Positions 42,559-50,829 of a stretch of 64,000 nucleotides of DNA are shown piece after piece; the first letter of the stretch is position 1, and the number at the start of each line of letters is the position of its first letter. Under the pieces are notes generated by a model. That model saw nothing but the letters and a program-made list of their open reading frames with translations. It searched no databases and was not told where the DNA came from. Made by a program: the position numbers and the translations under genes. This stretch comes from Conexibacter sp. CPCC 205762 (GTDB taxonomy: Bacteria; Actinomycetota; Thermoleophilia; Solirubrobacterales; Solirubrobacteraceae): contig NZ_JAUTDN010000007.1 in assembly GCF_030646155.1 (NCBI RefSeq), positions 1-64,000 on the forward strand, given 5' to 3'.

Positions 42559-43413
42559 AGAGGTAGCGGCCGCCGCCGGCACGGGCGCGAAGGCGGCGAT
42601 CTCGTCGGCGAGGCGGAGCGGCTGGTCGTGGGGGACGAAGGTCGCGGAGTCGGCGATCTCGACCATGCGGGCGTCGGCGAAGCAGGCGGCGATGCGGCGG
42701 CCGAGGTCGATCGTGAAGAAGCGGTCCTTCGGCGCCCAGCAGAGCAGCGCCGGGCCGTCGAAGCCGCGCAGGCGGGTGGCGACGTCGGCGAGGTCGGCCG
42801 GCTTGACGGCGCGGCAGAGCTTGGCCGCGTCGCGGCGGACGCCGGCGTCGCTCAGGTACGGCTCGACCCAGTCAGCCGACTTCGCCGGGTCGAGCCTTCT
42901 GTTGACGAGCAGGCCGAACGCGAGCGGGCTGTGGCGCACCGCGGCGATCCGCGTCGGCAGCATCGCGACGCGGAACAGGCCGGGGTGGCGGGCGGCGCCG
43001 AGGATCAGGCCGAACGGCTTCGGCGGGAAGGTCGTCAGCCCGTCGCAGTTGGTCAGCACGACGCGGCCGATGCGGCTCGCGTCGGTGTCGAGCAGGAACT
43101 GGCAGAGCGCGCCGCCGGTGTCGTTGCCGACGAGTGTCGCGTCGCTGGCGCCGACCGCCTCCGCGAAGGCCGCCAGCAGGCGCGCGACGCCGCGCGGCGA
43201 GAGATCGGCGTCAGGCTCCAACGCGACCTTGTGCGATCCCAGCGGCAGGTCCGGCTGGAGCGTGCGGTAGCCGCGCGCGGCGAGCGCGTCGGCCGTCTCG
43301 TCCCACAGCGATCCGTTGACGAGGAAGCCGTGCACGAACAGCACGACGGGGCCGTCGGGCGGGCCCAGCTCGCGGTAGCGGACGGTCCCCTGCGGCAGTG
43401 TCACCTCGGGCAT
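42556..43413 (-). CDS. Alpha/beta hydrolase with an Asp nucleophile (haloalkane-dehalogenase-like)
   Basis: 285 residues. Oxyanion segment VVLFVHGFLVNGSLWDE near 30, nucleophile elbow LVGNDTGGAL near 106 where the nucleophile is Asp rather than Ser, and a C-terminal His in TFVPHDQPLRLADE near 265. Asp-nucleophile members are haloalkane dehalogenases, epoxide hydrolases and fluoroacetate dehalogenases. ATG 43413 matches the family start (PEVTLPQGTVRYRELG). It is divergent from a TetR gene with a palindrome between. A related protein lies at 62650. Confidence 0.88.
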   Translation of the reverse strand: MPEVTLPQGTVRYRELGPPDGPVVLFVHGFLVNGSLWDETADALAARGYRTLQPDLPLGSHKVALEPDADLSPRGVARLLAAFAEAVGASDATLVGNDTGGALCQFLLDTDASRIGRVVLTNCDGLTTFPPKPFGLILGAARHPGLFRVAMLPTRIAAVRHSPLAFGLLVNRRLDPAKSADWVEPYLSDAGVRRDAAKLCRAVKPADLADVATRLRGFDGPALLCWAPKDRFFTIDLGRRIAACFADARMVEIADSATFVPHDQPLRLADEIAAFAPVPAAAATS

Positions 43414-43455
43414 GGCGGGTGCCTCCCATAGTCTTCTCGACGGTGGTTCCAATAA

Positions 43456-43474
43456 CATACGTACAGTCTGTATG
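43456..43474. promoter_or_regulatory. TetR operator between hydrolase and TetR genes
   Basis: CATAC at 43456-43460 and GTATG at 43470-43474 form an outer inverted repeat; inside it TACAG-T-CTGTA (43462-43472) is a perfect 5-bp repeat around one base. It overlaps the TetR start codon and lies 43 bases from the hydrolase start, so binding would close both genes. Confidence 0.6.
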
Positions 43475-44101
43475 AGAGTCAACCGGCGCACTCAGGAGGA
43501 GCGTTCGACGACGACCCGCGCGGCGCTGCTGGCGGCTGCGCGGCCGCTGTTCGCGGCGCAGGGGTTCGGCGCCGTCGGGACCGAGGCGATCGTCAGAGCG
43601 GCCGGCGTCACCCGCGGCGCGCTCTACCACCAGTTCGCGGACAAGACGGGGCTCTTCGCCGCCGTCTACGAGCAGGTGCAGCAGGAGCTGGCGCTGCGGA
43701 TCGCCGGGCAGCTCGGCGGCGTGACCGATCCGGCCGAGGCGCTGCTCGCCGGCATCGACGCCTGGCTGGAGGCGGCGACCGAGCCCGACGTGCAGCGGAT
43801 CGTGCTGATCGAGGCGCCGGCGGTGCTCGGCTGGGAGCGCTGGCGCGACGCCGGCCAGGCCAGCGCGATAGGGCTCGTCGAGGCCGTCCTCGGCGCCGCG
43901 ATCGCCGCCGGCAGCATCGTCGAGCAGCCGCTGCGGCCGCTCGCGCACGTGCTGATCGGCGCGCTCGACGAGGCCGCGCTCTACATCGCCCGCGCCGACG
44001 ACGCCGACGACGCCGACGCGGCGCGCGAGCAGATGCGGACCGTCCTGCGCGCGCTGCTCTCCGGGCTGGAGCCAAGCGAGCCGGGAGACGGCCGCGGATG
44101 A
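43472..44101 (+). CDS. TetR-family regulator
   Basis: 209 residues. HTH TEAIVRAAGVTRGALYHQFADKTGLFAAVYEQVQ near 37-70, of the common TetR form; the C-terminal ligand domain has VLIEAPAVLGWERWRD near 112. Starts at ATG 43472, inside its own operator. Divergent from the Asp-nucleophile hydrolase it probably controls, and its TGA overlaps the AraC gene start (ATGA). Confidence 0.9.
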   Translation: MRVNRRTQEERSTTTRAALLAAARPLFAAQGFGAVGTEAIVRAAGVTRGALYHQFADKTGLFAAVYEQVQQELALRIAGQLGGVTDPAEALLAGIDAWLEAATEPDVQRIVLIEAPAVLGWERWRDAGQASAIGLVEAVLGAAIAAGSIVEQPLRPLAHVLIGALDEAALYIARADDADDADAAREQMRTVLRALLSGLEPSEPGDGRG

Positions 44102-44949
44102 GCAGCAGCAGCCCGAGCGGACGCGAGCGCCCGCTGCAGAGCAGACGCGGGATCCTCGAACCGGCCGCCGAGGGCCCGATCTTCCGCCTGCGCCGCTACG
44201 TCCCCGCGCTCGACCTGCGACACGCGCTCGACCGCTTCTGGGCCGTCGAGTGGGATCTGCGCGGCCGTGCGCCGTTCGAGCAGCAGATCCTCAACCACCC
44301 CAACGTCAACCTCTCGTTCGAGCCCGACGGCGCCTTCGTCTGGGGCGTCGGCACGACCCGCACCAGACATGCGCTGCGCGACCGCGGCTGGGTGCTCGGC
44401 GCGAGATTCCGTCCCGGCGGCTTCCGCCCGTTCGCGGACGTCGCCGTCGCCTCGCTGACCGACCGCGTCGTGCCGCTGCGCGAGCTGTTCGGCGCTGCCG
44501 ACGCGGATGGGCTCGAACGGCGCGTGCGCGGAGAAGGCGCGCCGCAGCAGCGGATCGCCCACGTCGAGGCGTTCCTGCGCGAGCGCAGCCCCGGGCCTGA
44601 CGCGCGCGTCGCGGAGGTCGCGGCGATCGTCCAGCTGCTGCTCGACGAGCCGTCGATCACGCGCGTCGACCAGCTCGCCGCCCGCTGCCACGTCTCGGTT
44701 CGCACGCTGCAGCGGCTGTTCCACGACTACGTCGGCGTCAGTCCCAAGTGGGTCGTGCGGCGCCAGCGGCTGCACACCGCCGCCGAGCGGATCGCCGACG
44801 AGCCGTCGCTCGACCTCGGCCGGCTCGCGGTCGAGGTCGGCTACTTCGACCAGGCGCACTTCATCAACGAGTTCAAGACCTTCGTCGGGCGCACCCCGGC
44901 CGGCTACGCCGCCGCCTGCGCCGCGGCTGCGGCACTGGCGGCGGCATGA
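44098..44949 (+). CDS. AraC-family regulator with a DUF6597-type N-terminal domain
   Basis: 283 residues. The N-terminal domain (RRYVPALDLRHALDRFWAVEWDLRG, NHPNVNLSFEPDGAFVWGV, GARFRPGGFRPF) is the DUF6597 type; the C-terminal double HTH is SITRVDQLAARCHVSVRTLQRLFHDYVGVSPKWVVRRQRL to LAVEVGYFDQAHFINEFKTFVGRTPAGY near 185-275. Translationally coupled to the TetR gene by an ATGA overlap. Target unknown. Confidence 0.92.
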   Translation: MSSSSPSGRERPLQSRRGILEPAAEGPIFRLRRYVPALDLRHALDRFWAVEWDLRGRAPFEQQILNHPNVNLSFEPDGAFVWGVGTTRTRHALRDRGWVLGARFRPGGFRPFADVAVASLTDRVVPLRELFGAADADGLERRVRGEGAPQQRIAHVEAFLRERSPGPDARVAEVAAIVQLLLDEPSITRVDQLAARCHVSVRTLQRLFHDYVGVSPKWVVRRQRLHTAAERIADEPSLDLGRLAVEVGYFDQAHFINEFKTFVGRTPAGYAAACAAAAALAAA

Positions 44950-44957
44950 ATCGATCG

Positions 44958-44981
44958 CTCTGATTCAGCGTTGAATCAGAG
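44958..44981. terminator. Bidirectional terminator-like hairpin
   Basis: CTCTGATTCA, loop GCGT, TGAATCAGAG: a perfect 10-bp stem between the convergent AraC gene and the small exported-protein gene, whose stop codon lies inside the right arm. The longest perfect hairpin noticed in the window; no T-tract follows on either strand. Confidence 0.6.
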
Positions 44982-45293
44982 GCAGTTGATCGAGAAGTAG
45001 CCCCACGCGTTGTACTGGTAGGCGCGCACTCCGCGCGAGCCCTCGCGTCGGTACGGCTCGTCGCGGATCTGCACCCGCGTGCCGGTCGGCAGCGTCGCTC
45101 CGTACGGGTCCGAGAAGCTGTCGGAGCCCGCGTTGTAGTTGCGGTAGAACTGCCCCGACTGGCAGGTGATCGACTCCCAGTGGGTGTAGGTGCCGGCGTC
45201 GCCGGCGGTCGCGCTCGGCGCCGCCACGGCGCCCGCGATCATCGTGCTCGCGACCGCGGCCGCGAGCAGCTTGCGAGGCGTCTTCATGCGCAT
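44976..45293 (-). CDS. Small exported protein, possible SH3-like fold
   Basis: 105 residues. Signal peptide KLLAAAVASTMIAGAVAAPSATA (1-30), then a 75-residue domain with two cysteines (ITCQSG and the C-terminal INCL) likely in a disulfide, and an SH3b-like ending (LPTGTRVQIRDEP, AWGYFSINCL). Not a recognised family. It lies six bases after a second exported protein gene of exactly the same length. Met1 or Met3 may be the start. Confidence 0.75.
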   Translation of the reverse strand: MRMKTPRKLLAAAVASTMIAGAVAAPSATAGDAGTYTHWESITCQSGQFYRNYNAGSDSFSDPYGATLPTGTRVQIRDEPYRREGSRGVRAYQYNAWGYFSINCL

Positions 45294-45299
45294 CAGCTC

Positions 45300-45617
45300 C
45301 TATCCGAGGTCGCCGCAGAGGATCCAGACGTTGCCCTTCTGCACGCTGCCATAGGCATCGCCGTTGCACCAGACGGCCGGGGCGCCCGAGTCGCCGTTGG
45401 CGCTGTTGCCGTTGTAGTAGAAGCGCTCGCCCGGGGCGAGGTGGCCGGCGTACGGTCCGTGGACCGAGACCGAGGTCGCGTAGTGCAGGTCTGCTCCCTG
45501 CGGATTCGTGACCGGATGGGCGCCGACCGTGACGCCGAGCGCCGAGCCGGCGGATGCCAGCAGGGCGACCGCCGAGACGGCGAGCAGCGCGATCGTACGT
45601 GGGAGGACGCGAGACAT
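45300..45617 (-). CDS. Small exported protein, second of a pair
   Basis: 105 residues from ATG 45617. Signal peptide RTIALLAVSAVALLASAGSALG, then a domain with two cysteines (VWCNGD, WILCGDL), Tyr/Gly-rich and ending in NVWILCGDLG, again SH3b-like (APGERFYYNGNS). Not recognised. It probably forms an operon with the next exported protein; the shared length and layout suggest ancient duplication with strong divergence. The longer frame to 45698 is discarded because the signal peptide starts at 45617. Confidence 0.72.
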   Translation of the reverse strand: MSRVLPRTIALLAVSAVALLASAGSALGVTVGAHPVTNPQGADLHYATSVSVHGPYAGHLAPGERFYYNGNSANGDSGAPAVWCNGDAYGSVQKGNVWILCGDLG

Positions 45618-45768
45618 CGCATGCTCCTTCCGTTGGATGTGGGCCTGAGGGCGCGCCGCGCCGCTCTCGTCGTTCCCCTGGTGCGGCGCGCCGTTCAATC
45701 ACCTAGCCCGGCGGAGGCGATCTCCAACCCTCAATTCGCAGATCGTCATCCAACTGACGAATGAACGA

Positions 45769-47445
45769 TCAATCGTCAGGGGAGCGGTCGATCGTCGCTA
45801 TCGTGCGCGCGAAGCTGGTGTGGAGCTGGGGCTCGCGCCATTCCTCCGGCCGCGTGCACTCGATCGCCAGCTCCGCACCGCGGCCGTCGAGCGTCAGCGT
45901 GCCGACGTGGTTGTCGAAGGTCGCAGGCGCCATCAGCCGCCAGCGCAGCCGCGGTCGCGGGACGCCCGCCGCGCGTGCCAGCAGCCGCGCCGCGCGCGCC
46001 GCGACGGGCGTGTGCATGAAGCGCATGAAGCTGCGCTCTCGGACGTCGAGCGGGTTGCGCATCGGCGAGCAGACCGCCTGCACGACGGCGCTCTGCACGC
46101 CGCTGCCGGCGGGGAAGCCGGCCTCGGCGACATAGGCGTGGTGGACGTCGCCGGACAGCAGCACGATCGAGCCCGGCGCGCGGCCGCGCTCGCCCGCGCC
46201 GACGGCGCGCAGCTCCTCGACGAGGCGATCGAAGCTGTGGCGGAAGGCGGCCCAGTGCTCGAGGTCGACGCCCTGCCGCAGCTTCTCCCCGAGGCGCGCC
46301 GCCAGCTTCCCCCAGGCGCCCGCGCAGACCGCCTCGTTCCACGCCTCGACGTCGTGCAGCGCCGGCGCCAGCAGGAACGGCAGCGAGGTCGCGATCAGCA
46401 GGTGGTCGACGTCGCCGGTCAGCTGCTCGCGGACCCACTCGAACTGCTCGTCGGAGAGCATCCGGCGGTCCCTGTCGTCGTGCACGACGCGACCGGCGCG
46501 CGAGTCGAGCACGATCAGCCGCGTGCGGCCGAAGTCGCGCCGGAACGACCAGCGCGTGCCGGCGACCTCGTCGGCCGCCTGCTCGGCGAACGCGCGCAGC
46601 AGCGGCTCGCCGTCGCCGGCGTGGGCGCGCAGCCGCGCCAGCAGATCCTCCTCGCGCAGCTCGGCCGGCGAGAGGTTGCCGAGGTGCTGGTAGAGCCAGT
46701 AGGACATGTAGGCGCCGATCAGCCGCTCGCGCCACCACGGCAGCCTGCGCACCATCTCGACCCACGCGCCCGACGTGTTCCAGTCGTCGCGCACGTCGTG
46801 GTCGTCGAAGATCATCGCGCTCGGGATCGATGCCAGCAGCCAGCGGATCCGCTCGTCGCCCCATGCCTCGTGGTAGAGCCAGGTGTACTCCTCGAAGTCG
46901 GCGACCTCCAGCGGCGCGTCACGCTCGCCATGGCGCTCCTGCATCCGCTCTCTGACCCTTGGCGAGACCTCGTCGGCGTAGACCTGGTCGCCGACCAGCA
47001 GCAGCGCGTCGGGCCACTCGCGCGCCTCGGTCGCGCTCATCCGCCGTGCCAGCGCCGCGAGCGCGTCGACGCCGCGGCCGCGCTCGTCGTCCGATTTCGA
47101 GAGCGTGTACGGCGGCTCGTGCGGCGCGGCGACGCGGCAGGAGGCGAACGCCAGCCGCAGCTCGTCGTCTCTGCGCGGCGTGCGCACGCAGCCCTTGGGC
47201 TCGTTCGCACGCGGCCAGGCGCGGACGCCGTCGAGCAGCAGCTCGTACTCGTGCTCGGCGCCCGGCTCGAGGCCGTCGGCCACGACGAGCGCGTAGTGGT
47301 GGCCGGCGATCTCGAAGGTGCGCGAGCGCGCGCCGAGCGCGGCGACCTCGCAGGGGCGGTCGGTCTCGACCCAGACGGTCGCGTCCGTCGGCCCGACATG
47401 GCGGAGCAGCGGACCGAGGATGAGCGTTGGCACGGCGCCGGTCAT
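45769..47445 (-). CDS. PhoD-like alkaline phosphatase/phosphodiesterase
   Basis: 558 residues. N-terminal fibronectin-like domain (LRHVGPTDATVWVETDRPCEV), then the metallophosphoesterase core: FASCRV near 100, LLVGDQVYADE near 150, IFDDHDVRDDWN near 214, and VLLSGDVHHAYVAE near 430. PhoD enzymes hydrolyse phosphodiesters. Classical PhoD proteins are Tat-exported, but no Tat or Sec signal is visible here, so this one may be cytoplasmic. Divergent from a small gene at 47466. Confidence 0.92.
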   Translation of the reverse strand: MTGAVPTLILGPLLRHVGPTDATVWVETDRPCEVAALGARSRTFEIAGHHYALVVADGLEPGAEHEYELLLDGVRAWPRANEPKGCVRTPRRDDELRLAFASCRVAAPHEPPYTLSKSDDERGRGVDALAALARRMSATEAREWPDALLLVGDQVYADEVSPRVRERMQERHGERDAPLEVADFEEYTWLYHEAWGDERIRWLLASIPSAMIFDDHDVRDDWNTSGAWVEMVRRLPWWRERLIGAYMSYWLYQHLGNLSPAELREEDLLARLRAHAGDGEPLLRAFAEQAADEVAGTRWSFRRDFGRTRLIVLDSRAGRVVHDDRDRRMLSDEQFEWVREQLTGDVDHLLIATSLPFLLAPALHDVEAWNEAVCAGAWGKLAARLGEKLRQGVDLEHWAAFRHSFDRLVEELRAVGAGERGRAPGSIVLLSGDVHHAYVAEAGFPAGSGVQSAVVQAVCSPMRNPLDVRERSFMRFMHTPVAARAARLLARAAGVPRPRLRWRLMAPATFDNHVGTLTLDGRGAELAIECTRPEEWREPQLHTSFARTIATIDRSPDD

Positions 47446-47465
47446 ACCCGGTAGCGTTCGCTGGC

Positions 47466-47660
47466 ATGAGCGGCGAGGCGCAGTTCCACGAAGGGCAGAG
47501 AGTCTGGGTTCACGGACTCGACGGTCAGGCGCGCGAGGCGATCTACGTCGGCGGCGGCGACAACGCGACGTTCTTCGGCGGGCCCGGGCTCGTCTACGTC
47601 GTCTTCCCCGACACGCGCGAGGGCGCTGAGGTCGAGGAAGCGCGCGTCACGGCGCGCTAG
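47466..47660 (+). CDS. Small beta-rich protein of unknown function
   Basis: 64 residues from ATG 47466. A predicted beta domain (GQRVWVHGLDGQAREAIYVGGGD, GLVYVVFPDTREGAEVEEARV) reminiscent of small SH3/tudor-like folds. Third positions are GC-rich as in true genes. It is 20 bases from the divergent PhoD gene and its end overlaps the convergent TetR gene by 14 bases. Role unknown. Confidence 0.65.
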   Translation: MSGEAQFHEGQRVWVHGLDGQAREAIYVGGGDNATFFGGPGLVYVVFPDTREGAEVEEARVTAR

Positions 47661-48246
47661 TCGCGCCGCGGCCGCGGCTGCGCGGCCCGGCGGCCGGCAG
47701 CGCCGCGTCGAGCAGCACCGCGGCGGCGGCGCGCGCCTCTGCCGCCGGCTCGTCGGTCGCACCGATCGCGGCTGACACCATCGCGCCGTTGACGAGCAGC
47801 GACAGCTGCGCGGCCAGCGGCGGCGACCCGCCGGCCTCGCCGACGAGCCGCTCCAGCAGCTCGACCCAGGCGCGCTTGTGGTCGCGCACCGTCGTCGCGA
47901 TCGACTCGCTCGACGGCCCCAGCTCGCCGAAGGCGTTGACGAACTCGCAGCCGCGATAGCCGGGCTGCGCAAACCAGTCGGCGAGCAGGTCGAAGAGGGC
48001 GAGGATCCGCTCGCGCGGCGGCTCCGTGCGCGCTGCGATCGCCTCCAGCTGCGCGAGCACGACCTGCTCGCGCTCCCGCAGCGTCGCCGTGACGAGCGCC
48101 TCCTTCGACGGGAAGAGCGCGTAGATCCGCTTCAGCGAGATGCCGGCGGCGTCGCGGATCGCATCCATCCCGACGGCCTGCACGCCGCGTTCGGCGAACA
48201 GCCGGCCGGCGGCGTCGAGGACCTGCTCGCGTGCATCGAGAACCAT
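47647..48246 (-). CDS. TetR-family repressor of the divergent MFS transporter
   Basis: 199 residues. HTH MDAIRDAAGISLKRIYALFPSKEALVTATL near 27-56, and a ligand domain with PGYRGCEFVNAFGELG near 94-109, typical of the AcrR-like group with a TetR_C domain. ATG 48246 lies 22 bases from a perfect palindrome that it probably binds; a half-site (CGTTCTC) also overlaps the start region. Confidence 0.92.
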   Translation of the reverse strand: MVLDAREQVLDAAGRLFAERGVQAVGMDAIRDAAGISLKRIYALFPSKEALVTATLREREQVVLAQLEAIAARTEPPRERILALFDLLADWFAQPGYRGCEFVNAFGELGPSSESIATTVRDHKRAWVELLERLVGEAGGSPPLAAQLSLLVNGAMVSAAIGATDEPAAEARAAAAVLLDAALPAAGPRSRGRGATSAP

Positions 48247-48268
48247 CGTTCTCTATCGTAGGCGACAG

Positions 48269-48292
48269 CAGTGAGAACGATCGTTCTCACTG
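48269..48292. promoter_or_regulatory. Perfect 24-bp palindromic TetR operator
   Basis: CAGTGAGAACGA (48269-48280) is followed directly by its exact complement TCGTTCTCACTG (48281-48292). It lies between the TetR and MFS genes. A related half-site ATCGTTCTC occurs at 48245-48253, next to the TetR start codon. The site is the strongest predicted operator in the window. Confidence 0.85.
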
Positions 48293-48351
48293 TTCTGCAG
48301 GGGCGGCGCCGCGCGGGCGCCGCCGTCGTCGTCCGCTGCCCTGGAGCCGCC

Positions 48352-49560
48352 ATGCCCCGCTCGCTCGTCCTGCTGTTCGCCGTCGCCTGCGGGCTGGCGG
48401 TCGGCAGCGCCTATGCCGCTCAGCCGCTGCTCGACGCGATCGCCGACGCGCTTGCGCTGCCGCTCGGCGCCGCCGGCATCGTCGTGACGGCGACGCAGGC
48501 CGGGCTGGCGCTCGGGCTGCTGCTGGTCGTGCCGCTCGGCGACCTGCTCGACCGCCGCCGTCTCGTCGCCTGCCAGCTGACCGTCGGCGCGCTCGCGCTG
48601 ACGCTCGTGGCGCTGGCGCCCAGCGCGCCGCTGCTGCTGCTCGGCGCCGTGCTCGTCGGCGCCTCGTCGGTTGTCACGCAGGTGCTCGTCGCCTATGCGG
48701 CGGTGCTCGCCGCGCCGGCCGAGCGCGGCCGCGTCGTCGGCATCGTCACGAGCGGCGTCGTCAGCGGGATCCTGCTCGCGCGCGTCGTCGCCGGCGTCGT
48801 CGCGGACCTCGCCGGCTGGCGCGCCGTCTACCTGCTCGCGGCCGGGCTGACCGTCGTCGTCGGGCTGCTGCTGGTGCGGCGGCTGCCGCGCACGGCCGCC
48901 GCGCCGCCGGCTGGCGCGGCCGCGTCGCCCACCTCGGTGCCGGGCGGTGCTGCGTCGTACGCCGCCCTCCTCCGCTCGACCGTCGCGCTCGTCGCGCGCG
49001 AGCCGCTGCTGCGGGCGCGGGGCGGGCTCGCGCTGTTGACCTTCGCCGCCTTCTCGACGCTCTGGAGCGCGCTGGTGCTGCCGCTGAGCGCGCCGCCGCA
49101 CGGGCTCAGCCACGCGCAGGTCGGGCTCTTCGGCGTCGCCGGGCTCGCCGGCGCGCTCGGCGCCGCGCGCGCCGGCCGGCTCGCCGACCGCGGACGCGGC
49201 CAGCGCACGACCGGCGTCGCGCTCGCGCTGCTGCTCGCGAGCTGGGCGCCGATCGCGCTGCTGGACCGCTCGCTGCTCGCGCTCGCGGCCGGGATCGTCG
49301 TGCTCGACTTCGCAGTGCAGGCGGTCCACGTGAGCAGCCAGAGCATGCTGCTTGCTGCCCTGCCGGTGGCCGGGAGCCGGGCGATCGCCGCGTACATGGC
49401 CTTCTACTCGGCCGGCAGCGCGCTCGGGGCGATCGCGGCCACGAGCGCCTACGCCGCCGCCGGTTGGGGCGGCGTCTGCCTCCAGGGTGCGGTGCTGTCG
49501 CTCGTCGCGCTCTGCTGGTGGGCGCTCACGCAGGCGACACCGCGACGATCGCTCCGCTAG
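48352..49560 (+). CDS. MFS efflux transporter
   Basis: About 402 residues with twelve membrane segments. Loop motif A is LVVPLGDLLDRRRLVA near 58, with a related GRLADRGRGQRTTG in the second half near 280; segment 5 carries VTSGVVSGILLARVVAGVVADLAGWRAVYL near 137. This resembles the YnfM/AraJ-type drug or sugar exporters. ATG 48352 is chosen; the frame is open to 48271, inside the operator. Under control of the divergent TetR. Substrate unknown. Confidence 0.9.
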   Translation: MPRSLVLLFAVACGLAVGSAYAAQPLLDAIADALALPLGAAGIVVTATQAGLALGLLLVVPLGDLLDRRRLVACQLTVGALALTLVALAPSAPLLLLGAVLVGASSVVTQVLVAYAAVLAAPAERGRVVGIVTSGVVSGILLARVVAGVVADLAGWRAVYLLAAGLTVVVGLLLVRRLPRTAAAPPAGAAASPTSVPGGAASYAALLRSTVALVAREPLLRARGGLALLTFAAFSTLWSALVLPLSAPPHGLSHAQVGLFGVAGLAGALGAARAGRLADRGRGQRTTGVALALLLASWAPIALLDRSLLALAAGIVVLDFAVQAVHVSSQSMLLAALPVAGSRAIAAYMAFYSAGSALGAIAATSAYAAAGWGGVCLQGAVLSLVALCWWALTQATPRRSLR

Positions 49561-49605
49561 GACGGTGGTCCTAGCGCTTGCCGGTGCCATTAGGATGGGT
49601 GTCCT
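49559..49605. promoter_or_regulatory. Two tandem operator-like repeats before a TetR gene
   Basis: AGGACGGTGGTCCT (49559-49572) and AGGATGGGTGTCCT (49592-49605): the same 14-bp partial palindrome repeated at a 33-base interval, the first overlapping the MFS stop. Likely binding sites for the LmrA/YxaF-type TetR that follows. Confidence 0.6.
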
Positions 49606-49627
49606 GGGCAAGCCGGAGGCGTGGTCG

Positions 49628-50200
49628 ATGGCATCGGACAGTCGAGAACGGATGGTGCGCAGCGCGGCGGTCCTGCTGCGCGAGCACGGCTACGCCGGCA
49701 CCGGCTTCCGCGACGTGATCGCCCACAGCGAGGCGCCCTGGGGCTCGATCTACCACCACTTCCCCGGCGGCAAGGCGCAGCTCGCCGAGGAGGCCGTCCG
49801 CTACGCCGGCGACTTCGTCGCGCAGCTGATAGAGCACTCCCCGCCCGACGACCCGATCGTCTCCCTGCGCGGCTTCATCTCCGTCTGGAGAGCGGGCCTG
49901 GAAGCGAGCGACTTCCGCGCCGGCTGCCCGATCGTCGCGGTCGCCACGGAGGCCCCGGCCGACCAGCCCGCGCTCGGCGAGGCCGCAGCCCACGCCTTCG
50001 CCTCGTGGGAGAGAGCGCTCGCCGCGACCCTCCGCCGCGCTGGCGTCACGGCCGCCCGCTCCCGCCGCCTCGCGACGATCACCGTCGCCGCGATCGAGGG
50101 CGCGATCGTCCTCTGCCGCGCCCGCCGCACCACCCGCCCGCTCGACGACGTCGGCAGAGAGCTGGAGCTGGCGATCAAGGACGCGCTGCCGGGCGGCTGA
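49628..50200 (+). CDS. TetR-family regulator, LmrA/YxaF type
   Basis: About 190 residues. HTH YAGTGFRDVIAHSEAPWGSIYHHFPGGKAQLAEEAV near 22-57, and the C-terminal GCPIVAVATEAP near 105 that marks the LmrA/YxaF-type ligand domain. ATG 49628 chosen; an upstream in-frame ATG at 49595 lies inside the second operator repeat. It has a close relative in the regulator cut by the window end (63699). Its target is not obvious; perhaps only itself or the MFS gene upstream. Confidence 0.9.
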   Translation: MASDSRERMVRSAAVLLREHGYAGTGFRDVIAHSEAPWGSIYHHFPGGKAQLAEEAVRYAGDFVAQLIEHSPPDDPIVSLRGFISVWRAGLEASDFRAGCPIVAVATEAPADQPALGEAAAHAFASWERALAATLRRAGVTAARSRRLATITVAAIEGAIVLCRARRTTRPLDDVGRELELAIKDALPGG

Positions 50201-50264
50201 GCGGACGCGCGTCGCGCGTCGCGAAGGGTACAACGGCGAGCGGTTCGGGCGGCGGGTCGTGCGA

Positions 50265-50286
50265 GCGGCGCCGGTGCCGGCGCCGC
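50265..50286. terminator. GC-rich hairpin downstream of the TetR gene
   Basis: GCGGCGCCG, loop GTGC, CGGCGCCGC: a perfect 9-bp stem in the 161-base gap 50201-50361, 65 bases after the TetR stop and 76 before the SnoaL-like start. Likely terminator of the TetR transcript; no T-tract. Confidence 0.5.
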
Positions 50287-50361
50287 CGTTACCTGCGGCG
50301 TAATCGACGCGCCGCGGGGGCGGTGGGAGATTGCGTGGCGTCAACCGCAAGGAGGAACGTC

Positions 50362-50739
50362 ATGACCGCCACCGCTGACATCGCCACCGTCGTGAACGAC
50401 TACATCGCCGTCTGGAACGAGGGCGACCAGGGGCGCCGGCGCGAGCTGATCGCGCGCACGTTCACGGAGCAGGCGACCTACGTCGATCCGCTGATGAGCG
50501 GCCAGGGGGTCGACGGGCTCGACGCGATGGTCGCCGCCGCGCAGCAGCAGTTCCCGGGCCATCGCTTCGAGCTGAGCTTCGGGCCCGACGCGCACAACGA
50601 CGTCGTGCGCTTCGGCTGGACGCTCGTCGGGATCGAGAGCGGCGCGGCGGCCGCCGTCGGCGTCGACTTCGCGACCGTCGCCGCCGACGGCCGGCTGGCG
50701 ACCGTCACCGGGTTCCTCGAGCCCGGCGCGCAGGGCTGA
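50362..50739 (+). CDS. SnoaL/NTF2-like small protein
   Basis: 125 residues with the SnoaL-like cone pattern: VVNDYIAVWNEGDQGRRRELIARTFTEQATYVDPLM at the start, GLDAMVAAAQQQFPGHRFEL near 55 and GVDFATVAADGRLATVTGFLEP at the end. Members include polyketide cyclases and many proteins of unknown activity. A strong AAGGAGG site precedes ATG 50362. It stands alone. Confidence 0.88.
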   Translation: MTATADIATVVNDYIAVWNEGDQGRRRELIARTFTEQATYVDPLMSGQGVDGLDAMVAAAQQQFPGHRFELSFGPDAHNDVVRFGWTLVGIESGAAAAVGVDFATVAADGRLATVTGFLEPGAQG

Positions 50740-50829
50740 CCGGCGCGCCGCCCCGACCGGGGAGCCGTCGCCGGGGCACACGGCGACGGAGGGTGGCGCC
50801 GCATGGCGGCGGCGTGATGAACTACCGGC

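Noticed and set aside
45769..47445. PhoD-like gene considered to have a missed Tat signal upstream
   Set aside because: The bases before 47445 hold only about 20 nt before a divergent gene and no twin-arginine pattern appears in frame.
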